64,000 bases of DNA from Fusicatenibacter saccharivorans (GCF_027667425.1 NZ_JAQEGR010000001.1:62001-126000), one strand, 5' to 3'. Positions 46,044 through 55,059 are shown, counted from the stretch's first letter. Notes: generated by a model not told the origin, from the sequence alone. Program-made: numbers and translations.

Positions 46044-46104
46044 CAGTCCATCCAGAAAGCCGGTACAGAAAAATTCAGGTAAAAGCTGTGCCGGAGGAGG
46101 ACTG
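46044..46104 (+). other. Long hairpin between iscS and iscU
   Basis: Outer arms CAGTCC (46044-46049) and GGACTG (46099-46104) enclose a 9-bp stem CCGGTACAG/CTGTGCCGG (one G-U pair). No T run follows, so it is more likely a processing or stability structure in the operon mRNA than a terminator. Confidence 0.65.
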
Positions 46105-46134
46105 CTTTGAAATAGTTCAGGAGGAAGAATAACA

Positions 46135-46572
46135 ATGTACAGTGAAAAAGTAATGGATCATTTCCAGCATCCGAGAAATGTAGGAGAAATTGAGAACGCA
46201 AGCGGTGTAGGTACCGTTGGAAATGCAAAATGCGGCGATATCATGAGAATGTATCTTGACATCGACGATAACGGAATCATTCAGGACTGCAAATTCAAAA
46301 CCTTCGGCTGCGGCGCCGCAGTTGCAACCAGCAGTATGGCAACCGAGCTGGTAAAAGGAAAAACCATCCAGGAAGCTCTGGAAGTAACCAACAAAGCCGT
46401 TATGGAAGCACTCGACGGACTTCCGCCGGTCAAAGTTCACTGTTCTCTGCTTGCAGAAGAAGCAATTCACGCTGCACTCTGGGATTACGCAGAGAAACAC
46501 CACATCAAGATCGAAGGTCTTGCAAAACCGAAGTCTGATATCAGCGAGGGCGAGGAAGAGGAAGAATACTAA
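46135..46572 (+). CDS. iscU: Fe-S cluster assembly scaffold IscU/NifU
   Basis: A 145-residue scaffold that builds [2Fe-2S] and [4Fe-4S] clusters. The three ligand cysteines are C33 (NAKCGD with D35), C58 (KTFGCGAA) and C102 (KVHCSLLAEEAI). The C-terminal tail is acidic (EGEEEEEY), beyond the usual core. CAGGAGGAAG precedes the ATG. It stands between its sulfur donor and the tRNA thiolase. Confidence 0.95.
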   Translation: MYSEKVMDHFQHPRNVGEIENASGVGTVGNAKCGDIMRMYLDIDDNGIIQDCKFKTFGCGAAVATSSMATELVKGKTIQEALEVTNKAVMEALDGLPPVKVHCSLLAEEAIHAALWDYAEKHHIKIEGLAKPKSDISEGEEEEEY

Positions 46573-46574
46573 GT

Positions 46575-47669
46575 ATGGGAAAAAAGAAAGTAGTCGTTGG
46601 AATGTCCGGCGGCGTAGATTCCTCGGTGGCAGCGTATCTCCTGAAAAAAGCAGGATACGATGTCATCGGGGTGACCATGCAGATCTGGCAGGATGAGGCC
46701 GAGACAGTCCAGGAGGAAAACGGGGGCTGTTGCGGCCTTTCTGCTGTTGATGATGCAAGGCGCGTGGCACAGGTGCTGGACATTCCGTATTATGTCATGA
46801 ACTTCAAAAAAGAGTTCCGTGAGAACGTCATGGACTATTTCACGAACGAATATCTCTGCGGCAGAACACCGAACCCGTGTATCGCCTGCAACCGCTATGT
46901 GAAATGGGAAGCGTTGCTTCAGCGCAGTCTTTCCATTGGAGCGGACTACATTGCGACCGGACATTATGCAAGAATCGAACAGCTTGCCAATGGACGGTAT
47001 GCGATTGCAAATTCGGTAACAGCGGCAAAAGACCAGACGTATGCACTGTATAATCTGACCCAGGAGCAGCTTTCGCATACGCTGATGCCGGTCGGAGACT
47101 ACACAAAAGATCAGATTCGTGAGATTGCAGCAAAAATCGGTCTTCCGGTAGCAAAAAAGAAGGATTCCCAGGAAATCTGCTTCGTGCCGGATCAGGATTA
47201 CGCTTCCTTTATCCGGAACGAGACAGGAATCGTGGCACCGAAAGGCAATTTCGTGAATACAAAGGGTGAAATCCTCGGTACCCATGAGGGGATTACCCAT
47301 TACACCGTAGGACAGCGCCGCGGACTCGGCCTTCCGATGGGACACCGCGTGTTCGTACTGGAAATCCGTCCGGAGACGAACGAGGTTGTGGTCGGCGAAA
47401 ATGAAGAGGTTTTCGCAAAAGTAGTAAAAGCAAACAAAGTAAACTATATGGCAATTCCGCCGCTGGAACTTGGAGAAGAGCTCTCCTGCACCGCAAAAAT
47501 CCGGTACGGGCACAAAGGCTCCCCGTGCGTGATCAAACGGACCGGGGAAGATGAGATTACCTGTACCTTCCCGGACGGCGTGCGTGCTCCGACACCGGGA
47601 CAGGCTGTTGTCTTCTACGTGGACGGCTGTGTCGGCGGAGGCGGAACGATTACGGAGGCCGAAAGATGA
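46575..47669 (+). CDS. mnmA: tRNA-specific 2-thiouridylase MnmA
   Basis: A 364-residue enzyme that thiolates U34 of Lys, Glu and Gln tRNAs. The ATP PP-loop is VGMSGGVDSSVA (residues 8-19); catalytic cysteines are C102 in RTPNPCIACNR and C202 in SQEICFVPD. The C-terminal domains include the THYTVGQRRGLG stretch. It begins 2 bases after iscU, linking sulfur supply directly to tRNA modification. Overlaps the next gene by 4 bases. Confidence 0.96.
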   Translation: MGKKKVVVGMSGGVDSSVAAYLLKKAGYDVIGVTMQIWQDEAETVQEENGGCCGLSAVDDARRVAQVLDIPYYVMNFKKEFRENVMDYFTNEYLCGRTPNPCIACNRYVKWEALLQRSLSIGADYIATGHYARIEQLANGRYAIANSVTAAKDQTYALYNLTQEQLSHTLMPVGDYTKDQIREIAAKIGLPVAKKKDSQEICFVPDQDYASFIRNETGIVAPKGNFVNTKGEILGTHEGITHYTVGQRRGLGLPMGHRVFVLEIRPETNEVVVGENEEVFAKVVKANKVNYMAIPPLELGEELSCTAKIRYGHKGSPCVIKRTGEDEITCTFPDGVRAPTPGQAVVFYVDGCVGGGGTITEAER

Positions 47670-48466
47670 AAATAGCGGACTGTCATATGCACAGTTTCTT
47701 TTCAAGTGACAGCGAAGCACCAACAGAAGAGATGGTAAAACGGGCAGTCGAGCTGGGACTTCCGGCAATCTGCCTGACGGATCACTACGATATGGATTAC
47801 AGTACCGGCGAGTTCCAGCTCGATACACCGGCATATGCGGCAAAAATCCGGGAACTGCAGGAAAAATACCGCGACAAAATCGATATCCGATTCGGCGTGG
47901 AACTGGGACTGCAGCTCCACTTAAAAGAACGGATGGAAGAGTATGTAAATGCGTGGCCGTTCGACTATGTGATCGGCTCCATGCATGTCATTGACGGAAA
48001 AGACCCCTATTATGAGGATGCTTTCCTGGACTGGACAGCAGAAGAGCTGTACCGGGCGTATTTTCGGGCTACAGCAGAAAATATCCGGTTCTTCCACAAT
48101 TTCCAGACGCTTGGTCATCTGGATTATGTGGTACGCTACTGCAGAGAAAAGGGAAAAGATTACAGCTACCGCGCATTTGCGGACGAGATCGATACCATTT
48201 TAAAAGAGCTGATTCAGTACGATATCGCGCTGGAAATCAACACCGGCGGCTACAAGGCAGGCCTTGGCGTGCCGAATCCGACGCCGGATGTCATCAGAAG
48301 ATACCGGGAACTGGGCGGCGAAAAGATCACCTTCGGTGCCGATGCCCACAAACCGGAACATATAGCGTTTCATTTCGCGGACGCGTCAGCTATCGCGCAG
48401 GAAGCCGGATTCCGGTACTACGTGCGGTTTAAAGAGAAAAAGCCGGAATATCTGCCGATCCAATAG
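47666..48466 (+). CDS. PHP-family phosphatase (histidinol-phosphatase HisK/HisJ type)
   Basis: A 266-residue PHP-domain metallophosphatase. Metal motifs are DCHMHSFFSSD near residues 5-15, LTDHYDMDY near 38-46, VIGSMHVID near 104-112 and GADAHKPEH near the end. It resembles the B. subtilis-type histidinol-phosphatase. No other his genes are near and it is coupled to mnmA, so the substrate should be treated as provisional. Confidence 0.85.
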   Translation: MKIADCHMHSFFSSDSEAPTEEMVKRAVELGLPAICLTDHYDMDYSTGEFQLDTPAYAAKIRELQEKYRDKIDIRFGVELGLQLHLKERMEEYVNAWPFDYVIGSMHVIDGKDPYYEDAFLDWTAEELYRAYFRATAENIRFFHNFQTLGHLDYVVRYCREKGKDYSYRAFADEIDTILKELIQYDIALEINTGGYKAGLGVPNPTPDVIRRYRELGGEKITFGADAHKPEHIAFHFADASAIAQEAGFRYYVRFKEKKPEYLPIQ

Positions 48467-48481
48467 AAAACACGCAGGAAA

Positions 48482-48523
48482 AGCCGGAAAAAGCCCCAGA
48501 AAGGCTGGATTCCGGCTCTTTCT
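48482..48523 (+). terminator. Terminator of the isc-mnmA operon
   Basis: AGCCGGAA (48482-48489) pairs with TTCCGGCT (48510-48517), with an inner AGCC/GGCT pair, followed by CTTTCT. A further 9-bp inverted repeat (48519-48527 with 48548-48556) overlaps its tail. Confidence 0.7.
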
Positions 48524-48622
48524 GCAATAGACGGATCTTTCGAAATTTTGCAGAAATACGGATTGGCATCCGGCTTCTTCACAAATTTTAGAAATAATTT
48601 CGTATTTTCTTGAAAATAGAAC

Positions 48623-48651
48623 TTGAATTTTCCGACGAAATTAGGTATTAT
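48623..48651 (+). promoter_or_regulatory. Sigma-A promoter of gap
   Basis: TTGAAT at 48623-48628, 17 bases, TATTAT at 48646-48651. The leader is about 70 bases and ends with AGGAGGAA. Confidence 0.7.
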
Positions 48652-48729
48652 ACAGATAAGGTTGATGTTTCTTTAACAAAGTACAGAGACTCAAAATTAA
48701 AATTCACTTTTTAGGAGGAATTGAAAATC

Positions 48730-49743
48730 ATGGCAGTAAAAGTAGCAATCAATGGTTTTGGCCGTATCGGACGTCTTGCATTCAGACAGATGTTTGGAGC
48801 AGAAGGTTATGAAGTAGTAGCAATCAACGATTTAACATCCCCGAAGATGTTAGCTCATCTGTTAAAATATGACTCTTCTCAGGGAAAATATGCTCTGGCT
48901 GATACCGTAACATCCGATGAAGATTCCATCACAGTAGATGGCAAAAACATCAAAATCTATGCTTTCCCGGATGCTAACAACTGCCCATGGGGAGAGCTTG
49001 GCGTAGACGTAGTTCTGGAGTGCTCCGGATTCTACACCTCCAAAGCAAAAGCTCAGGCACACATCAATGCAGGCGCTCGTAAAGTAGTTATCTCCGCTCC
49101 GGCTGGTAACGACCTTCCGACCATCGTTTACAATGTAAACCATGAGACCCTGACAGCAGACGATAACATCATCTCCGCTGCATCCTGCACCACAAACTGC
49201 CTTGCACCTATGGCAAAAGCTCTGAACGAACTGGCTCCGATCAAATCCGGTATCATGGTTACTATCCATGCTTACACTGGAGATCAGATGACTCTGGACG
49301 GACCGCAGAGAAAAGGCGATCTGAGAAGATCCCGTGCAGCTGCAGTTAACATCGTTCCAAACAGCACCGGTGCTGCAAAAGCAATCGGCCTTGTTATTCC
49401 GGAACTGAACGGCAAACTGATCGGTTCTGCACAGCGTGTTCCAACCCCAACCGGTTCTACCACAATCCTTACAGCAGTTGTAGAAGGAACTGTAACTGTT
49501 GACGAGATCAACGCAAAAATGAAAGCATCTGCAACCGAGTCCTTCGGATACAACACAGATGAAATCGTATCCAGCGACATCGTTGGTATGAGATATGGTT
49601 CTCTGTTCGATGCAACTCAGACTATGGTTCTTCCGCTGGACAACGGAACAACAGAGGTACAGGTTGTTTCTTGGTATGATAACGAGAACTCCTACACAAG
49701 CCAGATGGTTCGTACCATCAAATACTTCAGCGAGTTAGCATAA
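48730..49743 (+). CDS. gap: Glyceraldehyde-3-phosphate dehydrogenase, type I
   Basis: A 337-residue NAD-dependent enzyme of glycolysis. The Rossmann motif INGFGRIGR is at the N-terminus and the catalytic C153 is in SCTTNCLAP. ATG 48730 is the start, with AGGAGGAA 9 bases ahead; an in-frame TTG at 48721 is inside that leader. Codon use is strongly biased (many CTG, AAA, GCA), as expected for high expression. Confidence 0.97.
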   Translation: MAVKVAINGFGRIGRLAFRQMFGAEGYEVVAINDLTSPKMLAHLLKYDSSQGKYALADTVTSDEDSITVDGKNIKIYAFPDANNCPWGELGVDVVLECSGFYTSKAKAQAHINAGARKVVISAPAGNDLPTIVYNVNHETLTADDNIISAASCTTNCLAPMAKALNELAPIKSGIMVTIHAYTGDQMTLDGPQRKGDLRRSRAAAVNIVPNSTGAAKAIGLVIPELNGKLIGSAQRVPTPTGSTTILTAVVEGTVTVDEINAKMKASATESFGYNTDEIVSSDIVGMRYGSLFDATQTMVLPLDNGTTEVQVVSWYDNENSYTSQMVRTIKYFSELA

Positions 49744-49775
49744 TTTAACAAACTGAACGGCAAAATTTCAGAGCC

Positions 49776-49812
49776 CAAAGGGTCCGGTCTGTTAAGGACC
49801 GGGCCCTTTTTG
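49776..49812 (+). terminator. Rho-independent terminator after gap
   Basis: AAAGGGTCCGGTC pairs with GGACCGGGCCCTTT (small bulge) and is followed by TT. Some read-through to pgk is possible; I see no strong promoter for pgk in the 145 bases before it. Confidence 0.85.
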
Positions 49813-49957
49813 CGAATGCGGCGGAAAAATACGGCACAAAAACAGCCCTTTTCCGTGTGCAAAAATTATAAACTGCATTTTTAAATAAGGACCGCGATGC
49901 CGCAAAAACAAAGAAACGGCGCGGCAGATGCAGTTGGATATATGGAGGGAAACGCCC

Positions 49958-51151
49958 ATGTTAAACAAAAAAACCGTAGATGATATCAACGTAAAAGGAA
50001 AAAGAGTCCTTGTAAGATGTGACTTCAACGTTCCGCTGATCGATGGAAAAATCACAGATGAGAACCGTCTGGTAGCAGCTCTTCCAACGATCAAAAAACT
50101 GATCGCTGACGGCGGAAAAGTAATTCTCTGCTCTCATCTTGGAAAACCGAAAGGAGAACCAAAACCAGAGCTTTCTCTTGCACCGGTTGCAGTTCGCCTT
50201 TCCGAGCTTCTTGGACAGGAAGTTAAATTTGCAGCAGATCCTGAGGTTGTAGGACCGAACGCAAAAGCAGCTGTTGAGGCTATGAAAGACGGAGATGTAA
50301 TCCTTCTGGAGAACACCCGTTACCGTGCAGAAGAGACCAAAAACGGTGAGGAGTTCAGCAAAGAACTGGCTTCCCTGTGTGACGTATTCGTAAACGATGC
50401 ATTCGGAACCGCACACCGTGCTCATTGCTCCAATGTTGGTGTTACCAAATATGTTGACACTGCTGTTGTTGGTTACCTGATGGAGAAAGAGATCGCATTC
50501 CTTGGAAATGCTGTCAACAATCCGGAGCGTCCGTTTGTTGCCATCCTTGGTGGATCCAAAGTATCCAGCAAGATTTCTGTTATCGACAACCTGATCGATA
50601 AAGTTGATGTCCTGATCATCGGCGGTGGTATGGCTTATACCTTCGCAAAAGCAGCAGGCGGCACCGTTGGTGATTCTCTGCTTGAGATGGATTATCTGGA
50701 TTATGCAAACAAAATGAAAGAAAAAGCAGCAGCAAAAGGCGTGAAACTGCTTCTTCCGGTAGACAACGTTGTTGCAGATGCATTCTCAAACGACGCAAAT
50801 ACACAGGTTGTTCCGGCCGGACAGATTCCGGATGGCTGGGAAGGTCTGGATATCGGACCGGAAACTGCAAAACTGTTCGCTGATGCTGTTAAAACTGCTA
50901 AAACCGTTGTATGGAACGGACCGATGGGATGCTTCGAGATGCCGAATTTTGCAGCAGGAACCAAAGCAGTTGCAGCAGCACTGGCTGAAACAGATGCAGT
51001 TACGATCATCGGCGGCGGAGATTCCGCAGCAGCTGTAAACCAGCTTGGATATGGCGATAAGATGACTCATATCTCCACTGGCGGCGGCGCTTCCCTGGAG
51101 TTCCTGGAAGGAAAAGAACTGCCGGGCGTTGCAGCAGCAAACGACAAATAA
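49958..51151 (+). CDS. pgk: Phosphoglycerate kinase
   Basis: A 397-residue enzyme that makes ATP from 1,3-bisphosphoglycerate. The N-domain motif RVLVRCDFNVPL and the C-domain nucleotide loop GGGDSAAAVNQLG are present. ATG 49958 follows GGAGGG by 8 bases; an in-frame ATG at 49928 has no such site. Highly biased codons. It is followed by tpi 35 bases on. Confidence 0.97.
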   Translation: MLNKKTVDDINVKGKRVLVRCDFNVPLIDGKITDENRLVAALPTIKKLIADGGKVILCSHLGKPKGEPKPELSLAPVAVRLSELLGQEVKFAADPEVVGPNAKAAVEAMKDGDVILLENTRYRAEETKNGEEFSKELASLCDVFVNDAFGTAHRAHCSNVGVTKYVDTAVVGYLMEKEIAFLGNAVNNPERPFVAILGGSKVSSKISVIDNLIDKVDVLIIGGGMAYTFAKAAGGTVGDSLLEMDYLDYANKMKEKAAAKGVKLLLPVDNVVADAFSNDANTQVVPAGQIPDGWEGLDIGPETAKLFADAVKTAKTVVWNGPMGCFEMPNFAAGTKAVAAALAETDAVTIIGGGDSAAAVNQLGYGDKMTHISTGGGASLEFLEGKELPGVAAANDK

Positions 51152-51186
51152 GAATTTATATTCAAAACTAAGGAGATCAAACGATC

Positions 51187-51939
51187 ATGGCAAGAAAGAA
51201 AATTATCGCCGGAAACTGGAAAATGAACATGACTCCGAGCGAGGCAGTAGAATTAGTCAATACATTAAAACCACTGGTAGCAAATGACGACGTTGACGTT
51301 GTTTTCTGCGTACCGGCCATCGATATCATCCCGGTTGTAGAGGCTGCAAAAGGCTCCAACATCCAGATTGGTGCTGAAAATATGTATTTTGAGGAGAAAG
51401 GTGCTTTCACAGGCGAAATCTCCCCGGCTATGCTGACAGACGCTGGCGTGAAATACGTTGTACTTGGCCACTCTGAGAGAAGAGAATACTTCGCAGAGAC
51501 CAGCGAGACCGTAAACAAAAAAATGCTGAAAGCTTTCGAGCACGGCATCACCCCGATCATGTGCTGCGGAGAAACTCTGGAGCAGAGAGAGCAGGGTGTA
51601 ACGATGGATTTCATCCGTCAGCAGGTAAAGGTTGGATTCCTGAATGTAACAGCAGATCAGGCAAAAACAGCCGTTATCGCTTACGAGCCAATCTGGGCAA
51701 TCGGAACCGGCAAAACTGCTACAACAGAGCAGGCTGAGGAAGTTTGCAAAGGCATCCGCGAGTGCATCGCTGAAATCTATGATGATGCAACAGCAGCAGC
51801 TATCCGTATCCAGTACGGCGGCTCTGTAAACGCAAAAACTGCACCGGAACTGTTCGCACAGGAGAACATCGACGGCGGCCTGGTAGGCGGAGCATCCCTG
51901 AAACCAGATTTCGGAGCTATCGTAAACTACAATAAATAA
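51187..51939 (+). CDS. tpiA: Triosephosphate isomerase
   Basis: A 250-residue TIM barrel that interconverts dihydroxyacetone phosphate and glyceraldehyde 3-phosphate. Catalytic features are AGNWKMN (Lys13 region), LGHSERR (His) and AYEPIWAIGTGK (Glu). AAGGAGA precedes the ATG. It forms an operon with pgk. Confidence 0.97.
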   Translation: MARKKIIAGNWKMNMTPSEAVELVNTLKPLVANDDVDVVFCVPAIDIIPVVEAAKGSNIQIGAENMYFEEKGAFTGEISPAMLTDAGVKYVVLGHSERREYFAETSETVNKKMLKAFEHGITPIMCCGETLEQREQGVTMDFIRQQVKVGFLNVTADQAKTAVIAYEPIWAIGTGKTATTEQAEEVCKGIRECIAEIYDDATAAAIRIQYGGSVNAKTAPELFAQENIDGGLVGGASLKPDFGAIVNYNK

Positions 51940-51974
51940 TTGATTTTGTACGAAATCAATCAATAAAACGGGCT

Positions 51975-52045
51975 AAAACGCCACCAAACACGGTGAATTC
52001 GGCAGAAATGCTGAAGGTGAGGTGTTTGGTGGCGTTTTGCTGTTT
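51975..52045 (+). terminator. Large inverted repeat/terminator after tpiA
   Basis: A perfect 17-bp stem (51975-51991 with 52022-52038) around a 30-base loop, followed by GCTGTTTTTT. A smaller 8-bp hairpin ATTGATTT/AAATCAAT (51939-51960) precedes it. Confidence 0.85.
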
Positions 52046-52094
52046 TTTATGCAACATATAACCCTTGATTTAGCTATAGAGAGTGCCAGTTTGT

Positions 52095-52145
52095 GCAAAA
52101 AGAAATCACTTCGTTTCTGTGTTTTGAAGCGGAGTGATTTTTTGC
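52095..52145 (+). other. Second terminator-like hairpin at the island's left edge
   Basis: GCAAAAAGAAATCACT pairs with AGTGATTTTTTGC apart from a 3-base bulge. Bases 52046-52182 otherwise contain no gene. Confidence 0.5.
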
Positions 52146-52182
52146 GCGGATTGAAAAATTCACGTTTTCGTGATATGCTTGT

Positions 52183-53466
52183 TTTATATCTGTCGACCAG
52201 CCGTCCAGAGAGTTTCTGGAAGAAGTAATCAAGGATTATAACAAAATGTTCCATACGAACTACGATACCTCAAGTGATAAATTCCAGAATTATTATAAAG
52301 ATGTGTCGCTTCGCATGAAGAATAAGGAATTGGACATTCTGATCGTAGTCAATATGTTTCTTACCGGTTTTGATGCGACGACTATGAATACGCTGTGGGT
52401 AGATAAAAATCTGAAAATGCACGGACTGATACAGGCGTTTTCCCGTACAAACCGTATTCTGAATTCTATCAAGACCTTTGGAAATATTGTATGTTTCAGA
52501 AATCTGCAGAAGCGAGTAGATAGTGCCATTTCCTTGTTTGGGGATAAGAATGCCGGGGGCCTTGTTTTACTGCAGAGCTTTAAGGATTACTATTACGGAT
52601 ATGAATCCGTAGATGGTAAGCTAATGCCAGGGTATGTGGATCTGATGGAGGAATTGAATCATAAGTTTCCGCTGTCAGAACCGCAGATTGTCGGAGAGCA
52701 GAACCAGAAGGATTTTATTGCTTTGTTTGGTGCTATTCTTCGTATGAGAAACCTTCTGCTTTCCTTTGACGAATTTAAGGGGAATGAGCTGATTTCTGAG
52801 CGCAATTTGCAAGACTACCTTGGACGTTATCAGGATTTGCGTGACGAGTGGAAACGGAAACGCCGGGAAAGTACGGATATTACAGATGATGTGGTGTTTG
52901 AAATTGAATTGATCCGGCAGGTAGAAATCAACATTGATTATATTCTGATGCTTGTAAAGAAGTATCATGATACCCGCTGTGAAGATAAGGAAGTGCTGAT
53001 AACCATCAATAAAGCGATTGATGCCAGCCCGGAGCTGCGCAGCAAGAAACAGCTTATTGAAACCTTTATTGCAGGAATCAATGATGTGGACGATGTTATG
53101 GATGAGTGGCATGAATTTGTTGTGGAACAGCGCGATTATGATCTTAATGTAATTATTACGGAAGAAAAATTGAAGCCGAAAGACACACGAAAGTTCATAG
53201 AGAATGCGTTTCGGGACGGAGAGATCAAAACAGCGGGAACGGATATAGATAAAATCATGCCGCCAATTTCTCATTTTGGTGGTGGCGGAAGAGCCAAGAA
53301 AAAACAGAGAGTCATTGAAAAACTGAAAACGTTTTTTGAAAAATATTTCGGTATCGGTGGTTCGTCTTCCTTTAATGAGCCAGAGCATAAAGCCGTGACA
53401 TACGATCTGAGCGATCAGGAAACAGTGTTGATGGCGGCAGAATCTGAAGCACCATACGGAAAATAG
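52183..53466 (+). pseudogene. 5'-truncated type I restriction subunit R (hsdR remnant)
   Basis: The readable part (from ATG 52246, 406 residues) is the C-terminal portion of HsdR. It holds helicase motif V (DILIVVNMFLTGFDA), motif VI (IQAFSRTNRILNS) and the long C-terminal helical domain that docks to the methylase. Similarity continues upstream of that ATG in the same frame (PSREFLEEVIKDYN) until a TGA at about 52174. The N-terminal nuclease domain and the first RecA-like domain with Walker A and DEAD-type motifs are absent from the window, and no hsdM or hsdS is nearby. It therefore cannot cleave or translocate DNA on its own. Codon use is more AT-rich than in the flanking glycolytic genes. 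Confidence 0.88.
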
Positions 53467-53550
53467 TCATAAATGAATGGAACCACATTGGAAGCAAAAA
53501 GCAAAATAATAGAGTCATCATGGACAAAACTTAATCATGGAGGTGATCGG

Positions 53551-55059
53551 ATGACAATAGAAGAAATCCTTGCTGGAGAATCCAAGAACGTTGAATTCAA
53601 AGTACAACGTCCAGACAAGAGCATGAAATATATGAAAACGGTTGTTGCTTTCGCTAACGGAAAAGGTGGGAGGATTATATTTGGTATTGACGATAAAACA
53701 AGAGAAGTTGTTGGCATTCCGGAGGATAAAGTTTTTCGGGAGATTGATGCGATTACGAATGCTATTTCTGACAGTTGTGAACCTACAATTATCCCGGATG
53801 TTTATTTGCAAAATATAAATGATAAACCTGTAATTGTTGCAGAAATCAGGACGGGACGTCGGAAACCATATTATATTAAGGCAGAGGGGCTGGAGAATGG
53901 CGTATATATTCGAGTTTCTGGAACAACACGCCCTGCTGACCGTGATATGTCAAGAGAATTATATTATGAATGCGATGCCCGCTCTTTTGATTCAATAATC
54001 CGCAGAGATATAGAAGTGACCGATGAAGATATTAAAAGTCTCTGTGAACAAATGAAGGAAGTTGCTATTGCCAACTGCAAATCCAATCTTCAGCGATCAG
54101 CAGTTAAAGATGTAACGAAAAATGTTTTGCTCAGTTGGGGAATTTTGAAAAAAGATGAGAATGAAAAAATCTATCCGACAAATGCGTATATTTATTTAAC
54201 GGGACAAGGTGGACTCCGTTCCATGATACAGTGCGCTGTGTTTAAGGGAACGACGCGAGCTGTCTTTTTGGATCGACGTAATTATGAAGGACCGCTTTGG
54301 AAGCAAGTAGAGGAAGCGGTGCAGTTTGTCCTTAGAAATATTCGTATGGGATGTCGGCTGGAAGGAGTATATCGACAGGATATTTATGAACTGCCGCCGG
54401 ATAGTATCCGTGAGTTGATCGTTAATGCAGTTATGAATTGCAGTTACATTCAGAATTCTAATATTCAGGTGGCAATTTATGATGATCGTTTGGAGATCAC
54501 ATCTCCTGGTGGACTGCTTCCTGGCGTAACGATTGAGTTGATGAAGGAAGGATTTTCAAAAATCCGAAATCGTTCGCTTGCCAATGCTTTTGCCTATATG
54601 AACCTTGTGGAAGCATGGGGAAGTGGTATTCCGAAACTTATGCAGGCTATGCAGGAATACGGATTGCGTGAACCGGAATTTATTGATATGGAAGTAGCTT
54701 TCCGCATCAATCTTTATCGCGGCCAGAATGAGGTCATTGAGGTCAAAAATCGAGATCATGACCTCAATCATGGGTCAAATGATCTCAATCGTGAGCCCGA
54801 TAATCTCAATCATGAGCCTGTTGACCTCGATCGAGATCCCAATGACCCCAATCATGATCCCAAAGATGACCTTGAAATTCAATTGTCAGAAATGATTTAT
54901 AAAAATCCGAAACTGACTCAGAAAGAATTAGCAAAAGCGCTTGCAGTTTCTACGGCAACGATTAAGCGTATGCTTACAAAAATGCAGCATGAAGGTAAAG
55001 TTATCCGTGAGGGGTCTAATCGAAAAGGAAAATGGATATTGACGGATAAAATGAAATAG
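53551..55059 (+). CDS. AlbA_2/GHKL ATPase-like putative DNA-binding protein
   Basis: A 502-residue protein of the AlbA_2 (Schlafen-like) group. Residues 5-125 form the AlbA_2 domain (ESKNVEFK at its start, then TVVAFANGKGGRIIFGIDD). A GHKL-like ATP-binding region lies around 285-410, with RELIVNAVMNCSY and EAWGSGIPKLM. A repetitive linker (about 404-438) leads to a C-terminal helix-turn-helix (LTQKELAKALAVSTATIKRML). GGAGGTG precedes ATG 53551. Such genes often accompany type I restriction loci, consistent with the hsdR remnant upstream. Function unknown; regulation or defence is inference. Confidence 0.85.
   Translation: MTIEEILAGESKNVEFKVQRPDKSMKYMKTVVAFANGKGGRIIFGIDDKTREVVGIPEDKVFREIDAITNAISDSCEPTIIPDVYLQNINDKPVIVAEIRTGRRKPYYIKAEGLENGVYIRVSGTTRPADRDMSRELYYECDARSFDSIIRRDIEVTDEDIKSLCEQMKEVAIANCKSNLQRSAVKDVTKNVLLSWGILKKDENEKIYPTNAYIYLTGQGGLRSMIQCAVFKGTTRAVFLDRRNYEGPLWKQVEEAVQFVLRNIRMGCRLEGVYRQDIYELPPDSIRELIVNAVMNCSYIQNSNIQVAIYDDRLEITSPGGLLPGVTIELMKEGFSKIRNRSLANAFAYMNLVEAWGSGIPKLMQAMQEYGLREPEFIDMEVAFRINLYRGQNEVIEVKNRDHDLNHGSNDLNREPDNLNHEPVDLDRDPNDPNHDPKDDLEIQLSEMIYKNPKLTQKELAKALAVSTATIKRMLTKMQHEGKVIREGSNRKGKWILTDKMK
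54760..54864 (+). repeat. Five in-frame 21-bp tandem repeats
   Basis: Five degenerate 21-base units encode heptads DLNHGSN, DLNREPD, NLNHEPV, DLDRDPN, DPNHDPK in the linker of the AlbA_2 protein. A perfect 10-bp inverted repeat (54736-54745 with 54759-54768) overlaps the left end. Confidence 0.88.

Noticed and set aside
49762..49790. The TTCAGAGCC near the gap terminator as a third copy of the dispersed repeat
   Set aside because: Only about 9 bases match and the surrounding bases belong to the terminator stem; the 30-base core is not present.
54760..54864. Reading the 21-bp tandem repeats as a CRISPR array or iteron origin
   Set aside because: The units are degenerate, contiguous without spacers and strictly in frame within a protein gene, with no cas or replication genes nearby.
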